Source: Branchiostoma floridae (taxonomy: Eukaryota > Chordata > Leptocardii > Amphioxiformes > Branchiostomatidae). Taken from it: 64,000 nt of DNA. Position numbers and translations under genes: made by a program. Location of the stretch: NCBI RefSeq assembly GCF_000003815.2, contig NC_049982.1, positions 26,802,477 through 26,866,476 of the forward strand, given 5' to 3'. Numbering within the stretch: the first letter of the stretch is position 1; each line of letters starts with the position of its first letter. Of the stretch, positions 13,677 to 25,650 are shown piece by piece. Below the pieces are notes generated by a model. That model was not told the DNA's origin, made no database searches, and saw only the letters and a program-made list of their open reading frames with translations.

Positions 13677-13681
<5 letters not shown>
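11983..13681. other. AT-rich DNA; holds one decayed hammerhead-family repeat
   Basis: Apart from the repeat at 12587-12765 and a fragment at 13281-13312 (TTATTGCAAATTCATGCCC), nothing was recognised. Confidence 0.45.
12587..12765 (+). repeat. Hammerhead-family foldback repeat, decayed copy
   Basis: Homologous to the copy at 54422-54595. It reads GTGTCACTGACAA (12602-12614), a stem of five pairs (12616-12620 with 12629-12633), then GAAACGTC (12634-12641) and TGACCG. The hammerhead core would need CTGANGA; here G8 is A, so cleavage is not expected. It does retain the ACGTC cleavage block that is ACATC at 54.4 kb. It continues into the family's GGATGTCTAATCTTCATCG right part. The left long arm of the 54.4-kb foldback is absent. 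Confidence 0.5.

Positions 13682-13714
<33 letters not shown>
13682..13714. repeat. (CA)n microsatellite
   Basis: About 16 uninterrupted CA units. Confidence 0.95.
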
Positions 13715-13715
<1 letters not shown>

Positions 13716-13919
13716 GCCGAAAGAAAGGTCAAGGGATTTTAGGGTTTATCACCATATCGTGAACGTGAACAATCCATGATGCAGTGACGATTTTTAAATT
13801 GACAATTAAAATTGTCAACACCACTAAAAGCACTTGTGATCCAACTAAGAAAACATGAATCCCTTTTTCCCTTAAATATATCATATATATTTTTAGTCAG
13901 TAATATATATATTGATTGA

Positions 13920-14112
13920 TTGATCTATTTGCAAATCCATGCCCGTAGGCTAATTGCAAGGGTACAGACAGTAAAAAGTGTCTATTCTATACAGCTATCT
14001 ATATACATGATTCTACATTGTTTACTGAGAGGTTTGACTTCTTCTTTGGAGGCAGTGGCCGATGAAAAGCCCCACGCCTTTAATGATTAGTGGGTTCTGT
14101 GATTTTAACAAG
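13920..14112 (+). repeat. Dispersed family T (GCAAATTCATGCCC.. type), copy 1
   Basis: Contains TTGCAAATCCATGCCC and GGCTAATTGCAAGGGTAC and ends around TGGGTTCTGTGATTTTA. The same landmarks occur at 17195-17510 and 39052-39255, and reversed at 52750-52900. It looks retroposon-derived, but no coding remnant is visible. Confidence 0.6.
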
Positions 14113-14215
14113 TATATAGTTTTGGGAAGTCTACCAACTGGTGAAAAGTTGGAAATATTGTTTTGATAATGGGGGCAGTTACATATAAAATGTATTTCGT
14201 AAAATATATAGTCAC

Positions 14216-14452
14216 ATTGCCTTTCTTGAAGCCGTATGGGCAGTGGGTTGCTATCCCCTGTCTGTGTCTAGGGCATGGTATGGCGGAGCCCAACCCTCAC
14301 CTTCCATTGCCTTTGGCTTTATGGTTTACCCCTTCAACTGAGGGAAGTTGTTCCACCAGAATGGAGTGAGGAAACACGTGTAAAGTGCCTCTCTCAAGGA
14401 CACGTCTTGCCGGGAATGAAACCCATGATTTCTCGATCTCGTCTCAGCTTCT
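14216..14452 (-). mobile_element. tRNA-derived SINE-like element, copy 1
   Basis: On the minus strand it starts with a Pol III B-box-like GGGTTTCATTCC (complement of 14413-14424). A shared body follows: a CTTGAGAGAGGCACTTTACA segment, a GTTTCCTCACTCC segment and a terminal GCCCATACGGCTTC segment. It matches copies at 17812-18058 (plus strand) and 42338-42605 (minus strand) over ~230 bp. The A box is poorly preserved. Confidence 0.6.
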
Positions 14453-16729
14453 ATGTACAAAATGCCTAGATACTCGCCATCACATTCTCTTGAGTACCTC
14501 TGACCAAAGCTTGTAACTTTTTAAAGAGTCATGTTTCACAGCCAATGGATTTTGCCCCAAAGAAATTTTTAAAAAGAGCGGGCATTCTACGATTCCAGGC
14601 TGCTGTTGGATGTATGATACCACGGACAATTGTTTGTGTGTTTATTTCGCACATAAAAAACAATAAAGTGGAAAAAGGTAACTAATTGTGATTTCAAGCA
14701 AAATCATTAGCAAAATCATTTCAAGTATGTTTTTAGAATTGAAATAACTTTTTAAACAATGTTTAATGACGAAGCTTGTACACACCAACAAAATTCAGGC
14801 TAAAATGCCTGCAAATAAAGTGGTGATTTAATAAAGTTCAAAGTAAAAGTGCCTGAGGAGGGGAGAAGCCTACATGGCTTGTACAAAAACCTCCTCCACT
14901 TGACTACGCTCATAGTCATACTAATCAAAATACAAGTGTAGTAAATATGAGAAATATCAACAGTCAATCGGAAGTGTAAATGGATTAGCCATATATGAAA
15001 CATAGAACGCTTAAGCCAACTATAAATCAGAACATGACAACATCATAAAAGACTTCATTCAGTGAAATTTCAGAGAAGTGGTCTATGATATCAATGTCAT
15101 ATATGCTCTCTGAGGCTGGCATTGGCAAATACAAGACGATGATTTTCTTGATCGTACACATGTTCGGCTGTTTGTTGAAATATGTCACATTCATGGCCCA
15201 TAGGATTAAGTACAGGCACACAAACGTAAAACTCGTCATTAAGTAGATAAAGTGACAGGATTTCTATTACTAATCTAAAACAACTACAGCGGGAGTAGTC
15301 AGGGAGACCGGCGGGAGTAGTGCGATGTCCAGCCGCCCGCTACAGTCTCCACCTGCCGGTGATCTCCCCACACCGTCTTGTGTGTATAGGGGAATGTCAT
15401 TTATCTAATTGATGGTTCGGGTGTGAGGGGAGACACTGTGTGAAAGAAGTCGAAACCACCTCGATCTCTGGGGCAATATTACGACAATCTGGGTTAAAGA
15501 GTCTTGTTCTGTTGTAATTGTAACCTCCCCAAGTGGGCTATCTTCACACAAGGCTCCCCAGACCACGGGTACACACGCACAACATTGGTCAGGGCAGACC
15601 CAAGCGTCCATGTCCAACAAAACGGTGCACTATCCCCTTTCCAGAATATCTTAGATGTCTACAACGCAATACAATGTAAGTAAACAGTCTCAAAGTCCGG
15701 TATTTCGTTACGAGTTAGGACAAGCGGTGCAGAATGAAAATTGACACGGTATGATGGTGACTTCAACATACCTTACCTGTTCTTTCTAAAAAAAGGGAAA
15801 CTCTTCAGGGACGTGCAATTTTGTCATGTCATAAATATTTCAACTGCAACAAACATCGTACTAAATAGCTTGCTTTCGGCGACTCCATTTTCACACACGT
15901 GCCCGAATTTTTCTTTTTAGTATTGTTGATGCTTATCAAAAATTAATGACGTTCTCTTTTTTGGAGTGGTGCGGTTGAGATTGGTGAAAGATTATATTTC
16001 CTTTTTTTGTTCCGCTGTTTCTGTGGGTAAATCAGAGTTATTGAAAGGTATTGTGGTATTTCCTTGCCAGGATTTGAGTTTTTTGTCTACGGAATAAAAA
16101 CCACATCCTAGAGAGGCTAAACTCCAAGGCCTATCAATTGTTCAAAGGTTGCACTAATTCTGGGCAGCGCGTGTCATCTTTGCTTAAGGTGATTCAACAT
16201 TGTTGGTTTTTCATGAAAAATTGATGACACCGAACAATGGGCCCTGGAGGTGCTCATTGTGTTGTTAATGGCTTCCGAACAAGTACCTGGTTTCATCTTC
16301 CCCGTGCCCAAAGCGCCTCACGTATCCTGCTCCCATTGTGAAGGCATCAATTTGTGGAGCGCACAAGCAATGCTAGGTCAGGTCGGCTTGGCTTGGAGCT
16401 TTCAGACGGCACGGTTTACAATGTGTCATGTGTGTTACTCTTGTAACAGTCAGTGGATTAAATTCCTGGGGAAATTCTTAGTGGCAGCCATAATTCATTG
16501 TCAGATAGCAGAACCTTTTACGGGTTCTGAATATGACTGTTTTTATATAATATAGCTGTCGCTGATGTGCAATGGTGTTGGTGTGAAGCAATGGATTCAA
16601 CTTTGACAAGGAGCTTTTCTGTCTTTGAGTGTTGTCTCAATCATGACATTTATTACTTTTGTGATAGTCAATTTGCCAATAATGGTATTTGTGTTATGTG
16701 TGTGCAACTCACAAGAAGTTGTGGCTGAA
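14453..16729. other. No gene seen; one single-copy patch
   Basis: 15295-15370 contains an imperfect inverted pair (GGAGACCGGCGGGAG and CTCCACCTGCCGGTGATCTCC-like). 16240-16550 is an information-rich stretch with a 101-codon frame that shows no domain. Otherwise AT-rich DNA. Confidence 0.4.
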
Positions 16730-16880
16730 TCGTTATGATATTTCGTAGGTGTTTAGATTATGCAGGGAGGTTGGCTTCCCTACCAGCTTTCCAAGGTACT
16801 ACAGCAGGATTTCCCATTTTGATATCTCATGTTCTGGATAAGCTATTGCCATGATTTTCTAAAATGGTAGATATATTTTT
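16730..16880 (+). repeat. LINE-like 3'-UTR repeat (family L), short copy
   Basis: Contains TTTTGATATCTCATGTTCTG and GCCATGATTTTCTAAAATGG. The same landmarks occur at 25390-25650 and 54160-54421. Confidence 0.5.
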
Positions 16881-17194
16881 TGTATGAATTCTACATTTTA
16901 ACATCTTGCTCTAAAAGACTAATATCTTGGTATCATCACCATTTAACTTTTTGCCTAATCCCATAACCAACACAACTTTGGTGTCAAATAACGACCTCAG
17001 CATGTTGAGGGCTAATAATCTAGACCATAGCTGTGTTCATGGTTCCAGAGAGCAGAACCTGTGAAAATAGTGGTCTATCCGGGCTAAAAACTCAAGCCCT
17101 GATCATGTTGCACTATCAGTGGGCAGAAAACTTACTTTTACACTAGAGCAGAGGGCATCTACGGTCACTTTTATTGTTCTTATTTAAACAGAAA

Positions 17195-17510
17195 TTCTAT
17201 TTTCAAGTCTGTGCCCAAAGGCTAATTGCAAGAACATTCTGAGGAAACTCACAAGTAGTAGAGATTGATTGACTTTATTGTAATAAGAGGTTCCCTCAAA
17301 TTCTAGTGTTGGCTCCATCTAGACTAGTTGACATAAAGAAAACAGCACAAAACAGAAAGCCTGATAAAAATGCCTAAAAACACATATAAAAAGCCGGAGC
17401 TGGACCTCTGCTTGGAGAGTAGGGGTTGGATTCTTTTCTAGAAGCACACAGAGGATGATGGACATTTCCACTTATCCTTTAATTTCTGGGTTCTTTGATT
17501 TTATAAGTAG
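17195..17510 (+). repeat. Dispersed family T, copy 2
   Basis: Starts with TTTTCAAGTCTGTGCCC and AGGCTAATTGCAAG and ends with TCTGGGTTCTTTGATTTTA, as in the other family T copies. A GATTGATTGACTTTATTG block lies in the middle, probably a second insertion. Confidence 0.5.
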
Positions 17511-17811
17511 AGCAGACATCTGAACAATGAACACATAGACATGCAATCATTTTTTCTCTCTTGGAAGACAGTAAAAAACACCACCACCAGATACCTTGTA
17601 AAGTCTGTTGTCGGAAAAGTGGTCCCATCTTCAAGATTTGTGTCTCAGTTTTCTTGCTTTGTCTGCGTTCTGTCTTATTAAGTGTCTGTAAGTGGATGCC
17701 CTTAAGAAGAATGAATGGAATTCTGATGGTGAATTCAGCAAAGAGAGTTATTTTCTTAATTCTGTGGGTTACAATGTTTAATTTTCTACATACAACAAAG
17801 CTTGCAGAGTC

Positions 17812-18058
17812 GTATGGGTGTGATGGTTTGGATCCAGAGGTCCTGGTTTTGAATCCCTTGACATGCCACCGACTTTTCTGCCCTTGGGAAAGGCGCTCCA
17901 CGCGACTTTCCTCACTTCACCCAGGTGTAAAAACAGGTACCTGATTTTGTTTGGGGAGGTAAAAGCCAGTGGAAGGTTTGGGCTCCTACTTCTAATACTG
18001 ACCCTACAGCCCCAAATAGGCTATGGGACTACCGTTACCTTTACCTGCCTTTTAGACA
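17812..18058 (+). mobile_element. tRNA-derived SINE-like element, copy 2
   Basis: B-box-like GGTTTTGAATCCC at 17845-17857 is followed by CCTTGGGAAAGGCGCTCCAC, ACTTTCCTCACTTCACCC and AGGTGTAAAAACAGGTACC, and ends with GGCTATGGGACTACC. Same family as 14216-14452 and 42338-42605. No poly-A tail or clear target duplication was identified. Confidence 0.65.
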
Positions 18059-19046
18059 GCAAAATACTGGGAGGATTTCTGATAGGTCCGTCCCAGATCA
18101 ATGTTGAACATCTGATATACATATCTACAAATATCACTGATGACAAAGTGTCATAATGTTGAGTTCCCAAATCCAGTTAACCAGCCGACCCTAGCCTTTT
18201 TTTGGGGGGCCACCCACTGGCTTACTTGGATCTGTGTTCTATAAATATATATGTCATGATATAGTGATAGCTGTCTGAGGGTAGAGATCGCAATCATAGT
18301 TTCTGTTGACAGAGACTCTTAATATCAGGATCTGTACAGGCAGAATCGGTGATTGCAATCTATAGATTTTTCTTTGCATGTAGATATTCACTTAAAAGAC
18401 AGAACTTTTCAAGTTCAATTTATTTAACTTTAGAGCAATGGATTTATTTCAAATTCAAGATTAATACATGGGAAACCTGCTCAACACTTTCCTATTATCC
18501 TGATCACAATCTCCACAGAAAAAGACTCTGATCGATATCTATCTCTGCTGTCAATTCTGCAAGATCCCTATCTCTAATCTGACATACCAGTATATCATAA
18601 TAAATGTTCAAGTGCAGTCCAGCCTTCCCCACTCAAATACATGCATTTAGTAATTGTCAACATTCTTTACTGCATCGTTTCATAATGTATCTAAATACTT
18701 TGCAAAAGTATACATATTGATGACGAATGCATCTATAAGCAAAAACAGACCCAAGTTAACATCAATATCTGTATTTAGAGATTAAGCCAAGTTCCCAGTA
18801 TGATTGGGTTTTGAGATGAAAGTGAACTGATCTCAAATCAGTTTAGCTCACTGGAGAGCTCTTCTTCCAAGTTGGTTGTGACAGAGAGGACAGATGGCAG
18901 TCATAATGTACAGTATTAACAGGTTCACTGTACTATGGAAATCCACAACTCTTCTTGTACCAAGATTAAGAACAGTGGACCATGGTCAATCCTAAGGACT
19001 GCTACCCTTTCCAGTAGCATACAAGTTGAATGACAACAACATATGC
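18059..19046. other. No gene seen
   Basis: AT-rich. A 'CCCTAGCCTTTTTTTGG' block near 18190 recurs at about 51706 and marks a small unclassified repeat. Confidence 0.5.
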
Positions 19047-19048
19047 GC

Positions 19049-19097
<49 letters not shown>

Positions 19098-19108
19098 TAC
19101 ACACACAT
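19047..19108. repeat. (CA)n microsatellite
   Basis: An interrupted ACACAC tract with GCAC and CATACATA variants. Confidence 0.95.
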
Positions 19109-20604
19109 GTAGTGAGAGATTGGTAACCCTAGTCTGCATGTTCACAAACATTTTATTGCAACTTTTATTACCCATCTAGCTGCCTAAACATCTAGACAAC
19201 TCAAAATTCATCTGAGACAACTAAAATGTGAAACTGACACTTAAACTTTCGCAACCACTTTGTGACCTTAGTGTGGTAATCCTGTTGAAGTGACAGTCCT
19301 GACATCTATACCATATAGTGATGTCCATGTGCACCCTGGCATCATTCATAGTGTGATCTGTTGGTCATTGGAAGACAGTTGGCAGGTTTGGTGCTGGACA
19401 CTGTAGTACTGTATCCATCAAGACTATCTGCCAGACATATTGGCTGGAAGAATTTTGTCTACATGTTAAAATGATGGCTGGACCTTAATACAAGTTCAGT
19501 TGTTGGGAACTGCAAAACACTGTTCAAAGGAAGCTACAAAAAAACAGCATGCCAGCCTGGAAGTATATTGGGTGTACAGTAGCAGATAAAGTCAATATGT
19601 ATCTGTGTTACATGTTAGGCCATGTCCATTACATTACATGGATGACATCCGCACACGCATCAATTTTCCTTTAAAAAGAAAGAAAAATTTTAGTTAGACT
19701 GTAAGCCGTACAAAGCAGCTACAAAACGAGTAAATGCATGCTGTAAATAGAATAGAAAATATCAAAAAACGGGTATGAACGTCACAGAATGCCAATATAG
19801 AACAAAACTGTTTTTAATGGTAGTCCATACACTGTGTGTTTAGTCCTTTGTTCGACCTTCCTGACTGACTACTTCGTAGATTTCATAATGAAGGTAACTT
19901 TCTTTTGCACCCTTGCAGCAGTTTTGGGTGGGGGTTCCAGACAATATCATCCATATATTTGAATCAATATGGCCTTCTTCTTAATGCCTTATGTCTACCG
20001 TAAATCTCGAAACTTTCGATGTAGCTTTACTTGTGAGTTTTTTTCGATGACCTCTCTACTGCAAATTCGTGACACTGAAAATATGTGTCCCTTGTATAAG
20101 TATTGTGATACAAAATTACAAAAGATGTGCATTCAAAACACTGTCAAAACATTATCTTCCCTCTATGGGTGAAATAAGACCACTGCAAAAGTATAAGAAT
20201 TTACAGTGCTGTGCCAAGGATGCCTTCAGCAAGGGACAAGCACCTGTTAGGTGTTCCATTTCTGCATGGCCCCCCAAATCCCTGACATCCCTGTACCTCC
20301 GCACACTCCTCACCACTGATTTATGCAAGGCAGAGATGACAGGTGAAAAGGGGGGGAAGAACAAGTAATTGTGCCTACATCTACAATATCACCTTGGCTG
20401 GAGGGCACCGATTTCCCTGGGCACTTCCCTCATTGTTGGTGAGTTTACAAGATTTAGTGCGGTGGCAAATAAAAGTGACAATCTTTGAATTGTTAAATGC
20501 CGAAGTGGCGGAGGTATCAGTGATTTGTCTGGGTCCTTCTGTGTGGTGTATCGCCTGATCCCGGACTCGGGAGGGACAGGACTCCCAGCAGATTCTGGTG
20601 GCTC
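19109..20604. other. No gene seen; one dispersed repeat
   Basis: 19621-19780 shares 'CATCAATTTTC' and 'CCGTACAAAGCAGCT' with 23995-24105, so these are two copies of one repeat. 20200-20600 is information-rich, with short frames on both strands and no recognised product. Confidence 0.4.
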
Positions 20605-21370
20605 TCTTTATAGGTGCTGGCAAAATGGTAGCGGGACATTTCGCCGCCAAGATGTTTTGCTGTCACCTGCACAATTGGTGTATAAATTACAACATATCAC
20701 CGGTTGTAGCTAAATTTCTGTTGTTAGGCTTATCGTAATGGTTAGGGTTAGAATTTTTCTTTATAGGTGCTGGCAAAATGGTAGCGGGACATTTCGCCGC
20801 CAAGATGTTTTGCCGACAACTGCCGTCACCTGCACAATTGGTCTATAAATTACTACACATCACCGTTTCTAGCTAAATTTCTGTTGTTAGGCTTATCGTA
20901 ATGGTTAGGGTTAGAATTTTTCTATAGGTGCTTGCAAAATGGTAGCGGGACACTTCGCCGCCAAGATGTTTTGCCGACAATTGCCGTCACCTGCTATAAA
21001 TTCCTACAAATCACCGTTTCTAGCTAAATTTCTGTTGTTATGCTTATCGTAACGATTAGGGTTGGAATGTTTTCTACAGGTGATTGAAAATGGTATCAGG
21101 ACATTTTGCCATCCCCCGTACAGTTTTGGTCTATAAATTCCAACAAATGTCCGCTTGTAGTTAAATTACCAAGGTGATGGTTATCAATACAGTAACAATA
21201 AGGGTTAAATTTTTTCCATAGATGCTTGAAAATGGTATCTAGACTTTTTGCCGCCAAGACATCTTGTCATCACTTGCACAATTGGTCTGTGAATTCAAGT
21301 ACTAATAAATCACTGTTAGATGCTATAACTTTCTATTGTTATGGTTATGGATACAGCAAGCGTCTTAATT
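20605..21370 (+). repeat. Five-unit degenerate tandem array, ~153-bp unit
   Basis: Units start at about 20605, 20758, 20921, 21073 and 21216 (lengths 153, 163, 152, 143 and ~155). Each opens with ATAGGTGCTGGCAAAATGG or a variant and contains TTTCGCCGCCAAGATG. Each closes with a TTATCGTAATGGTTAGGG-type segment. Units 1-3 are similar; units 4 and 5 are progressively diverged. The GGTTAGGGTTAG at the unit junction contains the vertebrate-type telomere hexamer and decays along with the array. Confidence 0.85.
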
Positions 21371-21542
21371 TTTGATGGCAAAAGGCCTCGGTGGCAAAGC
21401 CTTTAGAAAATCTCGCAAATTCATACAGTACATATTCATTGCTGAACATGTACATGGAAAAAGTTGTGTCATGTTAGTCTACAGACTGTGATCCTCTTGG
21501 CTAAAGCCTGACTAAATCAGGCTTCTAGCAGCCCTTTCACTA

Positions 21543-21638
21543 CCCTGGATGCCAGACTGCTTCCAGGGCCTACACAGGCCAGCTCCTTGGCTCTAGGGCC
21601 AACATGCCCCCAAGGAAATTTTACCACAGGCCCCTGGA
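21543..21638 (+). repeat. ~96-bp dispersed repeat (CAGGGCCTACACAGGCC type), copy 1
   Basis: Shares TTCCAGGGCCTACACAGGCC, AGCTCC.. and AGGGCCAACATGCCCC with 30316-30413. The two copies are about 90% alike by eye. Confidence 0.75.
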
Positions 21639-22304
21639 GTTAGACTCTAGAATAGATATCATAGCCAGATCCACGCTACCCTTCAACTACAGAGACCCAA
21701 TAAGCCCCCGACAGAGAGAGATGTGTAACGTGGGCTGTTGTCCCCCTATAGTGACGTCCCTCATCCTACAACATGGTACATGTAACATGTACATAAGGCG
21801 AGCCAGGGTCTATCTAACTGTAAGGCTGTATCTTCTCACAGTGACAAGACGTAACCACTTGTCAGATGGTGCTTGTTATGTATTGATACCGTAAGCACCC
21901 CTCCTGCAGGCGTGGAAACTGTAGGAGATCAGACCTGACAAGATGGCCACTTTGCGCACAGTTTTTCCACAAACAGGGCCTGACTGCCTGCTGACAGAGC
22001 ATTACAACAAAAAGGTTTCAATGCCAAGATTCCTTTGCGCGGCGCAAGGACGTTGCCGTACCGAGTGCTTGACTCGGGCCACATTTTTGGAATCGCTGAC
22101 TGGGGCTGGATACATTGGTTTCAAAGGTAAAACATTCTGCTCGAGACCTCTAAGTTCAGCGGTAGTGTTTGTATTTCAACTACAGCATGGCCGGTACTAC
22201 ATCAAGTGTGCACCCATGCCAGGGCCCACTTTACCGCTTGTTTTGGCAGCTTTTTCCAAGCTCTTGCAAACTGTGGGAATTGGCCCGAGTCGTTACTTGT
22301 ATTT
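21639..22304. other. Unassigned, GC-moderate single-copy DNA
   Basis: A 130-codon ATG frame (21943-22335) begins in a fair start context, ACAAGATGG. It has no recognised domain and runs into the tandem array that follows, so I do not call a gene. Confidence 0.35.
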
Positions 22305-23290
22305 ACAGAAACGAGTGAAGCTGATACGAAAGTAAAGAAATTGAAAGGAAACATTCTCTTCTGTTTCTTTGCAGTGAATGCATGGACGAGCTGATGTATA
22401 GTTCTTAATGATTTTATGATGTAAATCATGTCAGTGCAACAGAAACAAGTGAAGTTGATCAGTAAGTAAGGGAAGACCCAACCATCTTTTCTGTTTCTTT
22501 ACAGTGAATACCTGGACAACTTCAGATACAATTTTGCTAGATTTCATGATGTATGTCAGTACAATAGAAACAAGTAAAGCTGATGGAATAGTGAGTAAAT
22601 TTAGAGAAGACCGGACCATCTTTTCTGTTTCTTCACAGCAATACACTGTCGAGTTCAAATATACTCTGTATGGAGCAGTTTCATGAAGTCATCCATGTCA
22701 GTACAACAGAAACAGGTTAAGCTGATACAAAAGTAAGAAAATGTTGGGAAGACCCAACCACCTCCTTCTGTTTCTTTTACAGCAATACACTGACAAGTTC
22801 AAATATACTCTGTATGGATCAGTTTTATGATGTAATCCATGTCAGTACAACAGAAACAAGTTAAGCTGATATGAAAGTAAATAAATGCATGGAAGACCCA
22901 ACCATATCCTCTGTTTCTTCACAATGACTCCCCGAATGAGTTCCAAATATACTCTGTATGGATCAGTTTCATGATTACACCATGTCAGTACAACAGAAAC
23001 AAGTTAAGCTGATATGAAAGTAAATAAATGTATGGAAAACCCAACCATATCCTCTGTTTCTTCACAGTGACTCCCCGAATGAGTTCCAAATATACTCTGT
23101 ATGGATCAGTTTCATGATTACACCATGTCAGTACAACAGAAACAAGTAAAGTTGATACCAAAGTAGATAAATGTTGGGAAGACCCAACCATCTCTTCTGT
23201 TTCTTCACACTGAACGCACTTACGAGTTCAAATATACTCCTGTATCATGTGTATGGATCAGTTTCATGATGTAACCCATGTCAGTACAAC
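22305..23290 (+). repeat. Eight-landmark tandem array, ~125-153-bp unit
   Basis: The landmark ACAGAAACAAGT (with variants) recurs at about 22305, 22439, 22564, 22706, 22850, 22993 and 23136, and as a truncated start near 23283. Most units also contain a pyrimidine tract ending in an AG (TCTGTTTCTTTACAG at ~22490-22504) and a GTAAGT-like segment. The two units starting at 22850 and 22993 are nearly identical, indicating recent local duplication. Confidence 0.85.
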
Positions 23291-24224
23291 ATTTCCAGAT
23301 GGGTCAGGAGGTCAGCCGCTAAGTGCCCTGGAGGTGAGTTCCTTCTGTAGGATGCAGACCAGACATGACTGTGGCGTAAGGCAGAAGTCAGGTGGCGTGG
23401 ACTCTCCTGTGTTGTCACAACTGAAAATACTTCGCAGAGTCTATGGATTTGCCATATGTGAAAGTAGTGTGAGAAAAAAAGGAAAGAAGATCGCTAAGTG
23501 CTAAAAGTCAATGGAGCATTGTGAAGGCACAAAAGAAGTTAGTGTTCCCCAATTTATTTTTCCACATGCGAGCACGTACAACAGAGAAAGATTGATACCT
23601 GTTAACGCTGGGGTAAAAAAAGTGTTTCTTATCACAGGGTCGACTCTTTTTTGAGATAATTGTTGGCAAGGACATCAAATATTTGATAGTACATCTGTCT
23701 GATTGATGAAAACAACAGTTATACTTGTGTCTGTACACTGTAGATGTTCTGTATAATTAAAATCTGATGTTGGCAATACCTGTGTCTCGATGCATTTCAG
23801 TTGTACGTTGTTTAACTCCATATTTTGTATCACTTCGGTCGATATCTAAAAAATCAAAACAAATCAATCAATCAATCAATCATTCAATCAAATGGTTTAT
23901 TGATTAAACAAGGGTCTAGCAGACAGATAATCCCTATATCTTTCTCAGGACTGTTACCGTGTTAGAACATTGATTTGATTGTATAGATGAGTTGTTATGC
24001 ACATCAATTTTCATCTGTTAAAAGAGAAGTTTTTTTTTAAATTGTACTATAAACCGTACAAAGCAGCTGCAATATATGCCTAAAAGTTCAAAAGAAATAT
24101 CAACACACAGATACTTATGTCATAAATAGCCACAGTCAAAGTCATGAGGGCTTAAGTCAATTCCAAAGTCAAAGAAGATGTGAAAGAACAAAAAAGAAGA
24201 AGCTACATGTATTGTTCTGTATAC
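23291..24224. other. No gene seen
   Basis: Contains an (AATC)n tract at about 23861-23888 and the second copy of a dispersed repeat at 23995-24105 (the other is in 19621-19780). Confidence 0.5.
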
Positions 24225-24564
24225 CAGGGCTTTAGCCAGCTCGAAATTTTTTTCCGTCAGCCAATTACAATCGTCGCGAAAACTACGAAAATTAATTAGA
24301 AGGACTGAACTGAGACCTTGAAAAACGGGTTTTAATGAGATTATCGTATGCGAAAGGGCGCCGACACACATTGTCAACAATCATAACAATAGCAAAACAA
24401 ACAGTGTGTGGCTTTTACAGCCGTGGACGGCGTCCCCAAGCCGCCTGTAGCTTCCACCAAGGATTTTTGTCCGTCAAGGTTGACGGATTGGTTTTAAAAT
24501 TTTTCCGTCAGACGCAGCAAATTTCCGTCAATTGACGGAAAAACGGACGCTGGCTAGACCCCTG
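24225..24564. mobile_element. Non-autonomous hAT-type transposon, 340 bp
   Basis: Left end is CAGGGCTTTAGCCAGC; right end is GCTGGCTAGACCCCTG, its near inverse complement. It is flanked by 8-bp direct repeats, CTGTATAC (24217-24224) and TTGTATAC (24565-24572), with 7 of 8 identical. CAGGG ends and an 8-bp target duplication are the hAT signature. The inside repeats TTTCCGTCA and carries no transposase frame. Confidence 0.85.
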
Positions 24565-25059
24565 TTGTATACCATACTGTTGACTTGACTCTGTATTGTA
24601 TAACATTTCTGACCACTGGCACTTTAATAATGAATTAAAGTGCCAAAGACAACTTCTATCTTGTCTCATTTTATTTGCCAGCTCGCATCATGTTTGAGGT
24701 TCCCAGAGGATGTCATCCATGGAACTAAATCAACATGGCCTAATCGGAAACACTGCATTAATTTTCCTAGGCCCAACCTACAAGGTCCAAAATTAGCAAG
24801 GCTAGGGTATCCTTGGAGTCAAGCAGTAATGAGAATACCAGACTTAAAGGAGTCTACAGGGAGTGTCAGACTGTCATCACCGGTCTTCTTGGGTAGAACG
24901 TTCTTCTTCCAAAAATAATAAAAAGCATCAACAAGACTGGCAAAGTGCAGGGGGGAAAAGCCTGGGAAAAAGGGAGTTTTAGGGAGTTGGGTTTTCCTAC
25001 CATTAGTTAACTTGCCAACTGTTGACAACTCTTCAAGTCTCTTGCCAGCTTCGAACTTC
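24565..25059. other. No gene seen; dispersed-repeat fragments
   Basis: GGATGTCATCCATGG and AATCAACATGGCCTAA near 24706-24740 recur, in either strand, near 26145, 50050 and 50785. A short hairpin, GGCACTTTAAT..ATTAAAGTGCC, lies at about 24618-24643. Confidence 0.45.
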
Positions 25060-25375
25060 ATGGCACAGAACTTTTAAAGCAGCAGTAAGTTTGGTCAAAA
25101 CCACATTGGTACAGCAGCACATGTTGGAAAATTTGATAGGCTGAATGATATTTGTTCCAACATAGAGTAGTCAACTCCATTTTTGTCAGTCAAGGTTTGT
25201 TGGAGCAATTAAAAGAAGGATGCATGGCACAAAACTTTTAAAGCAGTGGTAACATAAAGTTTGGCACTTCCAAAGAGATCAAAACCTCCTTGGTACAACA
25301 GCACATATTGGCAAATTTGATAGACTGAATGATATTTGTTCCAACATAGTGTAATCAACTCAATTATTGTCAGTC
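25060..25375 (+). repeat. Two-copy tandem duplication, ~162-bp offset
   Basis: Copy A starts ATGGCACAGAACTTTTAAAG at 25060 and copy B starts ATGGCACAAAACTTTTAAAG at about 25222. Both contain TTTGATAG.CTGAATGATA and TTTGTTCCAACATAG. Copy B has a short insertion before GATCAAAACC. Confidence 0.8.
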
Positions 25376-25389
25376 CATGCCATAAAAAA

Positions 25390-25650
25390 ATAATGGTTTA
25401 GGTCTCTGTGTGTTTGGGTGTTTCTGAACTTCTTATCTCAAGAAGTTGTAGATTGTTTTGACATTTGGTACCACAATGGTAGACATCAAAAGGCCATAAA
25501 TTATGGGCCCTTTCAAAGGCAGGACCTTGACATCTCGTGTTTTGTACATGCTATGGTCATGATTTTTCAAAGGTAGATATCTCTTGGGTCTGTGAAAGTG
25601 TGGCATATACTTGGGCCCCCTAGCAGCTTTTTTGAAAGTGCAGGGACTTA
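25390..25650 (+). repeat. LINE-like 3'-UTR repeat (family L), long copy
   Basis: Carries TATCTCAAGAAGTTG, TGACATCTCGTGTTTTG, TATGGTCATGATTTTTCAAA and GAAAGTGCAGGG in the same order as 54160-54421. The family looks like the untranslated end of a LINE, but no reverse transcriptase remnant is attached. Confidence 0.5.
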
